Below, piece by piece: positions 24,738 to 37,422 of a stretch of 64,000 nt of DNA. The notes below the pieces were generated by a model. The model saw only the letters and a program-made list of their open reading frames with translations. It did not search any database and was not told where the DNA came from. The stretch's first letter is position 1, and each line of letters starts with the position of its first letter. The position numbers and the translations under genes are program-made. This stretch comes from Sipunculus nudus. Lineage: Eukaryota > Annelida > Sipuncula > Golfingiida > Sipunculidae. Where the stretch lies: assembly GCA_026874595.1 (NCBI GenBank), contig CM049310.1, positions 22,730,058 to 22,794,057 of the forward strand. Direction: 5' to 3'.

Positions 24738-25345
24738 AACTTTAAAAACAGATTCGTCAAATATTTAACAAATATGGTTGGTTGGGATGACATTGGTAGA
24801 TTTTACTTACACATTATTTTTTCAACCAACTCTTAGGCCATGCACTTACCAAAACGATTAGTCATTTTGATCAATTTTTATGGGTCGACCGTTTGGTTAC
24901 ATATATTTAACCAATTTAATTGGTTGAGTTAAAAATTGGTTGATTTTACCAACACATTGGTTATTTTTACCAATTGATTGGTCAAGTACTGACCAAACAT
25001 ATTGGTCAATTTCACATCAGACACAAAGGTTCTCCTGATCTGTCGCAAGTGAATCTTCTGACTTGTATGCAAGCGGTCACATCAGGTTCAATTCCACGAT
25101 CGGGCGGAATTTGTGTTTCCCCCTTGAAACCCGCACCAAAGCAACCCGAATCTGAAGAACGGCTTGAACCAAAGCTTCCACCCAATCCGGAGAATAAAAC
25201 AACTAAAACAGAGAGTGCAAGTAGCAGTGCACACTAGAACGTGTCCACTCGTCTTACCAACTGGAATTGACCAATTTCTTTGCTGTTTTAACCAATTTTT
25301 TTTATTAAATAGATCAACCAAACAAACCAATACTATAGTTGGTTA
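24738..25345. mobile_element. Second, decayed copy of the TTGGTT palindromic element
   Basis: Contains the same mixture of TTGGTT, AACCAA and ACCAATT units. The tRNA-like block (25030-25107, B box altered to GGTTCAATTCC) and the downstream CACCAAAGCAACCCGAA segment also match the copy at 22944-23950. The terminal repeats are no longer recognisable, except for a possible AAAAACAGATT at 24742. Confidence 0.6.
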
Positions 25346-26431
25346 GTATGTAACCATGCAATCTGGATTATTGTTTATAAATGCACATGTATACTGGATC
25401 TAAACAAGTCCGGGAGAGACGGATCAACAGTTCAAAGGTCTGCATGGTCGGTATGCTTCAGATATATATATATATATTTATATACACTCGTTTAATTGTC
25501 GATGCCGTTATATAAAATTGGATCTTAACCTTATAAAGTTCATATGTCTGTTGAGAGATTTTTTAATGGGTAGGATGCTGGCCTTAGGCAAACACCTCCT
25601 CTCTACTCTGGGATCGTGCATATGGCGCTTTGCAGTAATCATGCAGTTATTAATTTTATTGAAACTAATTCCTATAGGCTCAACTGAAAAAAAAATTAGT
25701 TTTCCATATACATGTATAAAAAATGTATTATGTAATAAAGCAATGCATGCCATTGCTCTAATTAACTGATACCCAACGAGATCACGTTTATCAAGTGTCT
25801 TTCAATTGTTGTTGCTGACCTGCATGGTGTGATTATACGGATAATTTTAATTACTTGATTTTAATGTTTATTTATTTCTCAGGGGGGTTTTGATATATCA
25901 TCCCGAAACTGTGCATCTGGTTGCCCACTGACAATTATTATTTTCTGTTGGATAATTTAATTACTTTTACTTTTCCTGCATGGTCATAAAATGTTTATAA
26001 CATTATAGGAAATTAACCATTGTGGCAGTAGATTGATTTTCCGTCAGTGGAGCATGATACAGACCTGCAGTATATACAACCGACGTCCGATTCAGATTGG
26101 GCTGAGTATATTGGTCCTCTTAGAGCTGTAAGCCACGGGTATTTTATAACCAGCAGATAACCCATGTTTGCGCAGTTATATGTGAAATTTTGCAGTTGTA
26201 ATTCTGTATTTGTGCAGTTTTAAAATTTAAAGCACAATTTAAAATATTCCCATGAGTAAATAACTGAACCACCAATCACTCATGTCAAGACAATACACCG
26301 TATAATTGACCTATCCACCACAGCCAAAATGCTCCACCCTTTTAAATTATTATTATAATAAGCCCCAAAAACGCTCCTACGCAGAAGGTCTTCCATGCCC
26401 ATGTTAGCGAGAGCTGCTTACAACATAATAA

Positions 26432-26479
26432 TGACGTCACAAAGGTCGATGACGCATGACGTCGTATTGACTGACGTCA
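26432..26479. promoter_or_regulatory. Cluster of CRE/ATF sites
   Basis: Two perfect TGACGTCA palindromes (26432-26439, 26472-26479) flank TGACGCA (26450-26456) and TGACGTCG (26457-26464): four sites in 48 bp. It lies 0.9 kb upstream of the sulfotransferase ATG, so a cAMP/ATF-responsive promoter or enhancer is plausible but not shown. Confidence 0.5.
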
Positions 26480-27394
26480 TCAACTGGTATCGCCTAACCA
26501 TTGTTTACTTTATCGCAGTCTTGCAATATTTTAGATTATTTGTCTCATACGAATTACGTGCTAGTTAAGACATTATTATTCACTCGGCAGTCGGAATGGA
26601 TCGTGCAACCTATAGCCTATAACTTTATATACTGTCTCCTTTGTATAAAAAAAATACCCCGGAAAACATGCCAACATGGATACTAGTAGTATTTACATAC
26701 TACACGAGTTTTGTTTAACAAGGCTCTGTCAAATTATGCAATTTTTTTGTCAGATGATTGACGCTTTACAATGTTTAAGGTCACCTGATTAATTGCTCGT
26801 AAGTTCGATGCTTATGATTATTCATTGAGTGAATATGCGATTAAGGTCACATAGAGTTCATGGATAGGTCAATCGGCTCTGGTGTGAGTCTGCAAACATT
26901 CTTTTACATTTCTCTAATATTTTAACATGTTGTCATACTTCCATTCACAGTCCATTCATAATATACATATTTTATAAAAAGTTAAATATACATATTTGAT
27001 ATCAACTGCTAATGGTTCAAACTCCATCTCTGATGACCCGGGCCTCAATTTGGAGAGTCCAAAAATTTTTCTTCAAAATGTATCCTGCTGTAGTTTGTAT
27101 CAAAGAAAGTCCATAGGGGGAGTTACCATGCGAAGCTGTAAATATACCCTTCATGAATATACCGAAGTAGCCATGCAAAACGTCAAGCAATTACTTGAAT
27201 AAGGCAGATTAGGTCAAGTGTGACCGATAGTGCGCATTGGGCATCGTACGTCAGTTTCTCATACCAAGACTAGAGCTTACCCCTGTGATCTCATGTAGGT
27301 CTCAACCGTAATAGGCCTATGAGACAAAATACTGGATTTACAGAAGAGAGGTTCCTTAAGAAAACCAGATGAGGCGAATAGTTTAATTTCATTC

Positions 27395-30300
27395 ATGAGG
27401 ATGAAACCTATGGTCAGCATTACATTCGCTGTTGTTTCAGTGGTTTCAATGCTGCTTTTTGTGCAGCTTTATACACAGCCATACGGTAGGTTTTCTCAGT
27501 ACTCCTTAACAATTTATTAGAATCCCACTGTTAAAAATATAATTAAATATGATGAGCACCTAACCTATAGATGAAATAATATATCACATCAAGATTTTAA
27601 AGTACACGTTATATGTCTTGAAATATATTCATGGAAATTCACAAATAAAATTGATTACTTCATGCCTTTTCTGCGAGACCTATATACTTAAAACAGCCGT
27701 GAATACTCAATTGAGCATTTATATTGGACTGGTAGGCTAACTTGAGGCGTGACACAAGTCATACGGAAACATGCACTGCAACAGCCGTCCATCCTATTTT
27801 TATCGGTATCGTTGTTAAACCGGGCGTAATCTTAACATAAGGAATTAACACAAAAGAATAAATGTGAACTCACAAACAAAAATTTAAGTCCTATCTCTAT
27901 GGTAACCAGTCACAATACCCTGAGAGCTGTATAAGTTCGTCCACTAACCTGTGAGAGACATGCTTGCATGTATGCGGTAAGAAAATTTAACAAACATGAA
28001 AGAGGGTTTGCCAAGTTAAAACGGATGTTTTTCTCGCACATTTTGTGTTGTTAGAAAGTACACAAATATAGCTATCGTATTTTTAAATATAAATTTATAT
28101 TTTTTTTAATGTATAGTTTATATATATTTTTTCTAAAATAAATTGACCTGTAAGGCATGAGGCGTTGTAAAAAAGATGACATATTTGCATCCCCATCAAG
28201 CGTTACATGGCGATTCTCGACATTACAAAGTACGCCTCTCTAGCAGGTTGATATAGACTCTTATAGTGGGCCAGCCAACCCTTTAAAAGTCCTCAAGAAT
28301 TATTTTTTAACGGCATCACGTGTTCATATCAGGCATCCATGTGGGATCTGACCAGTATAAAGAGGTAAAAAATTATTGGGTAGATACCATCGCGAAATTT
28401 GAATTTGAAGGTCTTTTTGAAGGTCATCAAAGTCACGAGGAAAAGAATTTTGTCTTTTTTTCCTTGTTTGGTGTAATATAGGCCACTTTTCATTTAATAT
28501 ATCCATAATATCTAATTGTTTCGTTGATTGTAAATTAAAAATCAGTATTGCAAAGTATTACACTTGTAATGAATAAAAAATGTAGATAATTTACTACATA
28601 AGACTGGGATTTCACTGAATTTGTTACCCTGTGTTTGCACTGTACATAATCTGATCGCCCTGTATGTGGGGTTGTGTTTGTCTCTCACTCTTCTCTGAGA
28701 TGTCTGAATGCACAAACTTAAAACTTAGTCATTTTATCACGCATGGGCCACATAAGAACCCTATTATTTGCTATACGACTGTTGCCACCAGGGGGCGCTG
28801 GCGACTAGTACACAGCTACATTTTGTTTTGCTGTAGATATGTGTGTGTTAACATGTATTGACAATCTGAGAGCAGTTTCTTAAACAATATAAGTTGTTAA
28901 CTCCTTCCATTGCAGTGATATAAACGTTTTTAGTCTTTTCCTATTGCCACAAATCAGATCAGGTCTCAAGTGGACGCATTCAACAAATCATTCTATTTAT
29001 GACAGTGCTAACTGGTGTATATTCATTTTTATGCAGTCTTTTTTCAACCAAATTCATTTATTTTCAGAGCCAGATAGAGAATATTAAAAACACTTGAGTG
29101 TACATGCTACTATGATGACTGTATTGTAAAGAAAAGATTAATAAAATATCAAGACAATTTGTATCAATCATAATATTTCAATGACTGATAAATCGATTGC
29201 ATGCATGAATGAAAGTCCCAGGTGTTTGCAACCATTTTAGTCATATGCAAGTATGATGACAGTTATAGTGACATTAAATAGTAATAATTATATGGTATTT
29301 TGAGTGTTTAGGTATAGAGCTATAGTTTTATTGGATAGTAGTTAATTCTAATAACAGACAGGTTTTGTGAAATACCATTCACTTTTTAACTTTATTATTA
29401 GTCGGCTTGTATGCTGTTTTAAGATTTAGTGTTTATTGGAGTCAAACAACCCTGATATAAGCTGTTAAAATCTTGATATACAATCCTTGGTGCCCTCATT
29501 TGAAGCTTCCATGACAGATCTAGGGGTGTTATAAAGATTTATAACTTTGACATAAATTTTTGTAATAGTGTATTATTTTATGTTATTCTAATTCAATTCT
29601 TCTCTGTAGCTCTTCAAATACCTGTAGATTTAAATTTAGGTTAGGCTAAATTTGGGCCATGTCAGTTGAAAGAAGTTTTTTTTCTCGATAATTTACATGT
29701 ACGTATATAATGACACTAATTATTATCACTTTATGATCACTATATGAAAGGCCAGGATCTGTCAGCTGCTTTAATCAATCATTGTGAAAGCAATATTGAT
29801 GTGCCATAATTAGGAAGTAAAAATGAGTACAAAAATCGTCAGCTATACAGACATATATAGGAGGAGATAGACATCGGCACTTGTGTCCTTTATGTCCCCA
29901 TTGTACATGGTGAGAGTTTGGCATAGTGTGACAGAGCGTATACTTCAGGCTAGGATTAGTACTAAATTAATAAAATTAATACTGTGCCGTCTCAACTAGT
30001 CACCAACAGAAGCTATACAGTTATTTACAGTATACACATGCTACATCCCACCCTAAGTTTCAGTGTTTTTTTTTTTTTTGTTTTTTTTTTTTTGTTTTTT
30101 TTTTGCAACCAAATGATGTAACTTTGATGTTCAGCTGGAATGTGTGACCTATTGTTCAACATTATTTTGCAACATTCATCTTGGATATGTAACTTTAATG
30201 TACACCTGAATGTGTACTTTGATGTTTTAAAGGATAATGGTATATTAAGTGTCCAACCTTAAAGTTCAACAAAATTAATGCTTTGTTACCATTCCAATTT

Positions 30301-33300
30301 TGGCCTTGATAATAGTACTGAGAAAGTTACTTGGACTCCGATAAGTTTTAATTACCATAAAAGTGTTATATTTAATAAAAAGGCACTCTTAAAAGTATTA
30401 TACAGCTCTATAGATACCAACACGACTATCCTAGTAAAATGGATTAAATACTATTAGGCTGAAGAACATTTAACAGTGTACTTCCTTGGGAGCACATTAC
30501 CGCTGTATGTATCTAAATTAAAGTCATTATCAAAAGCTACCCCGAGTAATTTTACAGATTTATCATAAATTATTTCAATGTGTTGGTTGTCGAACTGAAT
30601 AATGACATTATATCCACCCATTACAAAAGATTGAAATTTACTACAGGTACAGCTCTAAAACCATTTTACAGTGTTAGAAGATTCTTACATAAAGTATATT
30701 TTTTTAACACATGCAGTTTCATGTGTATGATAATTAAGATCAAAACGCCCTGACACGAGTCCTACTGACACAAATTCCTTTAGAAAAGTTTAATCAGTAA
30801 ATAACGGTGTAATACATAACAGACAAGGAGGTAAGGGGATCCCCTGTACCCCACGCTAAATTTATAGGACGACCTTTTAACTTTCCTATATATATATATA
30901 TATAAAGTGTCTTTAAGACATTGGGATATTAAGAAAATAAAGACAAGATGCTAAAATAAACATCAGTAACTGTTTCTAATAACCATTCAAGGATTATAGA
31001 TCCTTTATACCTATTAAAAGTAATTTAAACACCTTTTTTTCAGATAGTTGATAGGAAAATTAACGCTCTAATCTTAAAAGAGCGTCAATTGAAATTGTGT
31101 ACATGTAACCATCAAAAGGTGATCACAGAGCCTGCTTTTACCATATATATAGTGGAGATATTGGCAAAACAGGACAGTTTATTTTTCAAATTATTCTAAC
31201 GTCCAATGACAGTTTAGGGAACCCTGTTCTAGGTGCTGGCACGGAGGCATATATTGTGTCTCCCTTATATACGTAAAGCATAAACTGGTCCATTAGATAT
31301 CAGTTACAATATTCATGTGGGTGCCTGCAGAGCATGTGTTTGCGATAAATGTCACTGAATGATCCTACGTGAACTAAAATAATGGTCCAATAAAAGATTT
31401 ATATTTTATCACTAATATATTAAGATAGAATTCGTCTTTTTGGCAGCTATTTTTAGAGCCATTTTGAATTTTTCAGTATGCTTTTTAACATTTAATATAA
31501 AACGTCCATGCACCCAGGATCTTCTGCAGAAGCGGGTTGTATCAATAGTCCTCCGGAGTTGGACCCCTTCTAAATCCTGGATCCGCCCCTGTTCTGATAA
31601 CTATAACTTGCTCCAAAAACCACATTATTATAAGCATATATCGATTATGCATGGACCTATAATCATGCATTTTACATAATGAAACCATTTTTTTATTCTG
31701 TTATCATTTGAAGTGTGTTATAGACACTTTGCGGGACACAACAAAATGCCCCTTTACTCCGCTTCTATGTCTTTATTCAGAGTATTGTAAACATTACTGT
31801 GTGAACAAAACCACACAAAGCTTTACTTTTCATACATTTAAGTGTATGAACATTATTATTACGTGGCTTGTGAACGTTGTACTGGACACAAAAATATCTC
31901 TAAAGCCTAAGGCTACCAAATATACTTTTTTTTATGGAGAAACACTTTAGGGCCTACCCCTTCAGGTTCAATTTTCTTCAGTTTGACCTTAAAAATAACC
32001 TGAAAAGTTAAAATGTTGGACGGCATCAACCTGCACATTTTCAATCACTGTTTGTTGGTTGATCTGGCATGGATACCTGATATAAACAAGTAATGTCAAC
32101 AAAATTGAAAAAAAAAACATTTGCTGGCCCATTTTTCAGTTTGACCTTGAAAATGACCTTAAAGGGACCCAATCACCTTAAAGCATGTTGTGTTAACATG
32201 ACAAATAGCTTCGTCCCTTTAAAATAAATATGTACCTGCCAAAATATTGCCCTGAAACCGTTTGTTTTCTCCTGTTAACAAATGTTAAAAACAATAGACC
32301 GGGCGCGATAAAAGGTGTCAACATAAACACAGCGCGTGGGGCAGTGTGGATCACCTAGCCAAAACACGTGTCAATCAGGAGATGTCCGGTCTGACTTGGC
32401 CCAAACAAAGTTATACTTTATTCTGCTGGCTGAAACACAGCGTGTGGCTCCTCTTAATCGGACCTCCGGTCAGGCGGCCTTGTTATGGTAAACAGACTGT
32501 GTTTACCAACACGCAGAGGATAACATGGTGTTAAACAGTCGTATGCGAGGAAATGAGACCGTGTGCTGGAATGGTTTTGCTTGGAAACATTTTTATAAAG
32601 CAAAATTGAACTGATAATGTGAAAGAATATCCATAATTTAGCTCCTGATTATGTCCCTTTAAAATTCTAAATTTCAGGTGGCATCCACCCACACTTTTTT
32701 CTTCACTCTATGGCTGATTGATCTAACATGGATGGCTGATATTAACAAGCAATGCCCTAAAAAGTGAAAATCAACTTTGGCTGGCCTACTGTTATTCCGG
32801 AGCGGCAATATTCCACTAAACTCGGAATCGATATCATAACAAAAACAAAGTCTATAGTTCTTATCATTAATATATTTCATTTTCAATATATAAAAATTAT
32901 ATCTCAGAATGTCAGGGGGGATGATTACATTGACCATCCCCTATGCTAAAAATTTGAGAGGGGGGGGGGTGGTATATAACATCATCCCCTGTATTGTCGC
33001 CCCTGAACATGCAGGTTTCAAAGCAAATATATATACTCTCAATGGCTATTCATGGTACGTCACGGTGATAGATAACGAGGGCACCTCTGTGGGGTCAATG
33101 GTGGGTCACTCCAATTGGGATGAATCATGACGATCCTTAGGGTGTTAAGATAAATTTGAACAGTTTAGGATTTTTGTATCACCGTATAATTCTACCTTTA
33201 CAGCACCGCAGTTTTCCGGGATACCGTAAATGTGTGATCACGTTACCGATGCCAACAATTAATTAGCAGATTTTACTGCTCACATATATATGAAAATTTA

Positions 33301-36300
33301 AGGAAAAACTAGAATACGGGTAGTCGACAAGCGACTACTTGTATCCGCCTAAATCAGAGTGGAACGGGTGAAGTGTTGCATATTAGCATTGGATGTCTGC
33401 AGCCAAATTGTGTATGTAGGTTGCGCTACCTACCAAAAAATCCAGAAAGCCGTCCAAGTTGTATACATATGCAAAATTTAAGGCAGATAAGTCAAACCAC
33501 TACATGTATATGAGTGATTTTTGCCCTTGGCAGACAAACAGATGGATGCTGTGCAAAAAAGGGCTGCAGGTGGCGCCACCAGTTTAGCGTATGATAAAGA
33601 GCTATGTGAGAACTATACACATGCAAATTTTGCCCCAATTGGTCAAACGGTTCCCAAGATATGAGCTTGGATATCTGCTGCATAATCTAGAATGCAGGTG
33701 GCGCCACCTGTCATAAAATCAAGAGAGCTGTCGGGGATGTATAAACTTGCAAAATTTTAGGCAGATATGTCAAACCACTGCCGAGATATGAGTGATTTTA
33801 TCCCATGGCAGACAAACAGACAGGAGCTGTGCAAACATGGCTGCAGGTGGCGCCACCAGTTTTGCGTATGATAAAGAGCTATGTGATATGTATACACATG
33901 CAAAATTTTGGCTCAATCGGTCAAACAGTTCCCTAGATATGAGCTTGGATGTCTGCAGCGTAAACTTGATTGTAGGTGGCGCCACCTGTCATAAAATCAG
34001 AAAAGCTATCCAGGATGTATAAGCATGCCGAATTTCAGGTGAATTAGTCAAACCACTGCAGAGATATGAGTGATTTTAACCCAAGGCAGACGAACAGATG
34101 GACACTGTGAAAACATGGTTGAGGGTGGCGCCACCATTTTTTGTGTATGTTATAAAGCTCTCCAAGGGCTACATTTGTGCAAAAAAATTTTCCTGATCGG
34201 TCAAACGGTTCCTGAGATATGAGCTTGGATGTCTGCAGCGTAAACGTGAATGTAGGTGGCGCCACCTGTCATAAAATCAGAAAAGCTATCCAGGATGTAT
34301 ACGCATGCCAAATTTCAGGTGAATTAGTCAAGTCACTGCAGAGATATGAGTGATTTTAACCCAAGGCAGATAAACAGATGGACACTGTGCAAACATGGTT
34401 GCAGGTAGCGCCACCATTTTTGGTGTATGTTATAAAGCTCTCCAAGGGTTACATTTGTGCAAAAGAATTTTCCTGATCGGTCGAACGGTTCCAGAGATCT
34501 GAGCTTGGATGTCTGCAGCGTAAACGTGAATGTAGGTGGCGCCACCTGTCATAAAATCAGAAAAGCTATCCAGGATGTATACGCATGCCAAATTTCAGGT
34601 GAATTAGTCAAGTCACTGCAGAGATATGAGTGATTTTAACCCAAGGCAGACGAACAGATGGACACTGTGCAAACATGGTTGCAGGTGGCGCCACCATTTA
34701 TGGTGTATGTTATAAAGCTCTTCAAGGGCTACATTTGTGCAAAAGAATTTTCCTGATCGGTCAAACGGTTCCAGAGATATGAGCTTGGATGTCTGCAGCG
34801 TAAACGTGAATGTAGGTGGCGCCACCTGTCATAAAATCAGAAAAGCTATCCAGGATGTTTACGCATGCCCAATTTCAGGTGCATTAGTCAAGTCACTGCA
34901 GAGATATGAGTGATTTTAACCCAAGGCAGACGAACAGATGGACACTGTGCAAACATCGTTGCAGGTGGCGCCACCATTTTTGGTGTATGTTATAAAGCTC
35001 TCCGAGGGCTACATTTGTGCAAAAAAATTTTCCTGATCGGTCAAACGGTTCCCGAGATATGTGGGTTTATGTGTGGAAACAGACGCACAAACGGACGCAG
35101 AGCGCAGAGGAAAGGTCAGAGGTCAAAACAAAATCGGGGCGCAGCAGTTCACATGTGACCCGAACATAATCCCGGGTTTCGGAAAATTCCGCCCAGCGGT
35201 TACGGAGGAGTTCTCCGGACACCTACGCGGCGGCGGCGGCAGCGGCGGCGGCGGCGACAGCTGAAAACATAGTATCCGCAAAACTCTGTTTTGGCGGATA
35301 CAATTATGATACGACCCATTTTCATTTTTGAAAATAGCTTTAATACGCTGGCAAAAGAAAAGATACTGTAATTGCATTATAATTTAAAAGAAAACAAAAG
35401 CGACAATCATTACTGGTGCATGCCTTAATTGGTGAAAGTAACTTTGGTTGCTGAAAGGGAGAAGTAATTAAGAACTACTTCATATAAATGCGAAAACACA
35501 GGATGCCATTATTACTATATGAACAAAACCCTGGATACATAACATTCAAAAAGCTAAAGGACTCCGAGTCCACGCCTATGAGTTTAAAGCTTGAAATTAA
35601 TATACCTCCAAACACGTAGAGGATTTAGGTAAACTTTTTGAAGTCATTTTTCAGGCAGGGTTTATTTATACAAGTTCAGATTATGATACCAAAATATTAT
35701 CTATTAGAGAACTTTTTATATCATTATGACATAATTTAGCTTTGCTTTACTGGACGAGTGATACCAACAAGTGAACATTCTGATCTGAACCCATGGACTA
35801 CATGCATTAAGATTAGTTGTGAGAGCAGAGCACTTCATTACAAGTATATGTTTAAACTTGTTTCCCTAGCAAAGCGTGTGGATCATGTCGATGCTGAATT
35901 TTCCGTCCTCCCTGCCAAAGACAAGGCCAACAGAAGTAAAATGGTATTTAATATTTCTTGTTTCAATTTTAATTATTTACATAATAATAGCAATTGTCGT
36001 GTTAAGCTTTTTATCAAGGTAACTAGTAAACGTCGGTATAGTCACTAGTGTCTCAAAGCATTTTAGAACTGAATTCATAAAAGAAAAATCGAGTTAATTT
36101 TCCTTTATAACAGACAGTGACTATGCTTTGAGCAAACATTTGACCATTTAACAAAATATATATATGTTGTAATTTTGTGTTGACTTGAAACCTTGATATG
36201 CAAATGTCATGATAATTAGAGCAATTCTGTTACTGCATGCATTACACGAGGTCACTGCGTGTGTCTCATAATGTGTACAGACAGAGACGCTGAGAAATAT

Positions 36301-37422
36301 AGAAATTCCATCATTAAAGATGCTGTGACTATCGAGATAAATATTGTTTGCATCGAATCATGTATGTACGTTTTTCCAACCGATAGGCAATTTTATTTCT
36401 GTATTTTGTTATCAAAATCGCATGGAAATTCATTCCAGGTGCTGTTGGACATACAACGCCTAAGGAAGGAAAGGATACAAAAAGCGTGTTACCATCACCT
36501 TAACGAGTATAACTATGGGAGGATACCAGGAAAACCCTGGTATGCAAGACTTTCAGTGGTGCCAGAACTGAAACTCGTCTATTGTGATGTGCACAAGGTT
36601 GGGTCAACGTATTGGAGAAATCTGGAAGAGCGCTATAAAGTCGTTCAACTTGACAGCTTTGATCATTCGCAGAGAGAGAAAATAATGAAAAATTTTACAA
36701 AGGTCATGTTTGTTCGGCACCCGTTTCAGCGCCTTATTTCAGCTTATAACGACCGCATAGTCTCAATGATACCAAATTTCGTGAAAATATATGGTCATAA
36801 ATTAAGCAAGTTTTACCCAGAAGGAAAACGGAATGCGTGTTTCGCTGATGTAGACTTTGAAACATTTAGCAAGTTCCTCATTGCAATGGCTGGACACAGG
36901 AAGTATAATTGTCACTGGGTTCCCTATCACACCAGATGTCGCCCCTGTCATGTCAAATATGACGTCATCGGAACACTGGAAACTTTCAAAGAAGATATGA
37001 CACTGGTTGACAGCCTCGTCATATTTCCGGAAACAGATAGAGAAACCAGAAAAGACTTAAAAGTGTCATCTAACTGTCGACCTCTGTCACCAAAACTTAC
37101 CAAGTATGCAGCGAATTGTAATAACATTACTAACATACTGCGAGGAAAAATGGAAGGCTTACAAGGAAAAGGCTATTTGGTTCCCAATCAATCGGTCCCA
37201 CTGACGATAAAAAATAAACCGCAGTGGGCCGACCTTTGTCAGAAATACATCGTTGAACCAATGGAAACACAACGTGGTAAACTTCTTGTGAGAGAACGCA
37301 AAAGGAATTTTACAAAAAATGTTTATACATCACTTCCTAATGAACTGTTTCAGAAGCTGATACAAATCTACGGACTGGATTTCAAAATGTTCGGTTACGA
37401 CCCTGAGGCCATACTTAGGTAG
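27395..37422 (+). CDS. Carbohydrate sulfotransferase (Sulfotransfer_2 family), type II membrane protein
   Basis: Three coding exons: 27395-27485, 35870-35943, 36439-37422. Phases fit (1, then 0) with GT/AG ends, giving 382 aa. A short cytoplasmic tail and a signal anchor (about residues 7-24) target it to the Golgi, followed by a brief stem. The catalytic domain has the 5'-phosphosulfate loop CDVHKVGSTYWRNL (104-117; K108). The 3'-phosphate site is FVRHPFQRLISAY (146-158; R148, S156), and HWVPYHTRCRPC and the late YGLDFKMFGYDP follow. This is the CHST8-14/HNK-1 sulfotransferase fold, which moves sulfate from PAPS to a sugar of a glycan or glycosaminoglycan. The acceptor sugar cannot be told. 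The family usually has A/CT or ACT where this protein has GST in the first loop. AATAAA lies at 37484-37489. Exon 1 was recognised only from its anchor sequence and matching phase, so it is less certain than exon 3. Confidence 0.87.
28785..28799 (+). promoter_or_regulatory. CTCF-type insulator motif
   Basis: CCACCAGGGGGCGCT fits the vertebrate CTCF core consensus CCASYAGRKGGCRS at every position. It sits 1.3 kb inside intron 1 of the sulfotransferase gene in AT-rich DNA. CTCF and its zinc-finger specificity are conserved across bilaterians. Binding in this organism is an inference. Confidence 0.45.
32163..32658. mobile_element. 496 bp MITE flanked by TTAA
   Basis: Inverted ends AGGGACCCAATCACC and (right end read inversely) AGGGACATAATCAGG are flanked on both sides by TTAA (32159-32162, 32659-32662). 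A TTAA duplication is typical of piggyBac-type elements. The terminal AGGGAC is not a classic piggyBac CCC start, so the superfamily is left open. The interior is GC-richer than the intron around it, with no credible ORF. Confidence 0.65.
33309..35303 (-). mobile_element. Helitron-like element, copy C (longest, ordered tandem array)
   Basis: Shares both ends with copies A and B: CTAG at 33309-33312 with the GTAGTCG/CGACTAC hairpin, and GTATCCGC...GCGGATACAA ending at 35303; host A and T flank it as before. Between the ends, GGTGGCGCCACC (one unit GGTAGCGCCACC) recurs at 33569, 33697, 33846, 33975, 34124, 34255, 34404, 34535, 34684, 34815 and 34964. The spacing alternates 128-131 and 149 bp, a 280 bp higher-order unit. 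A short GC-rich CGGCGG run (35228-35256) precedes the last hairpin. No transposase or helicase is encoded, so it is non-autonomous. Confidence 0.78.
35304..35869. other. Sulfotransferase intron 1, right part
   Basis: AT-rich sequence between the Helitron-like element and exon 2. A plus-strand reading frame opens at 35758 and runs through exon 2, but the intron acceptor TTTCCCTAG at 35861-35869 shows where coding begins. Nothing else is seen. Confidence 0.6.

Larger units (their letters stand above)
27486..33308. other. Sulfotransferase intron 1, left part
   Basis: AT-rich intron without a credible gene. It holds a consensus-like CTCF site (28785-28799), poly-T/TTTG runs (30068-30105), a 496 bp TTAA-flanked MITE (32163-32658) and a dispersed repeat at 32880-33010 that recurs at 43935-43995. 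The remainder shows nothing recognisable. Confidence 0.6.

Noticed and set aside
32346-32534. Small plus-strand ORF
   Set aside because: Falls wholly inside the TTAA-flanked MITE and has no recognisable domain.
33770-34825. Serial minus-strand ORFs reading MAPPTFTFTLQTSKL-like
   Set aside because: They are translations of the 280 bp Helitron satellite units, repeated because the DNA is repeated.
33309-35303. CRISPR-like array
   Set aside because: Units are about 280 bp, nearly identical throughout, in an animal intron; spacers are not unique.
35758-36048. Plus-strand ORF taken as a separate small gene
   Set aside because: It overlaps sulfotransferase exon 2 in frame; splice sites at 35869/35870 and 35943/35944 explain the coding part.
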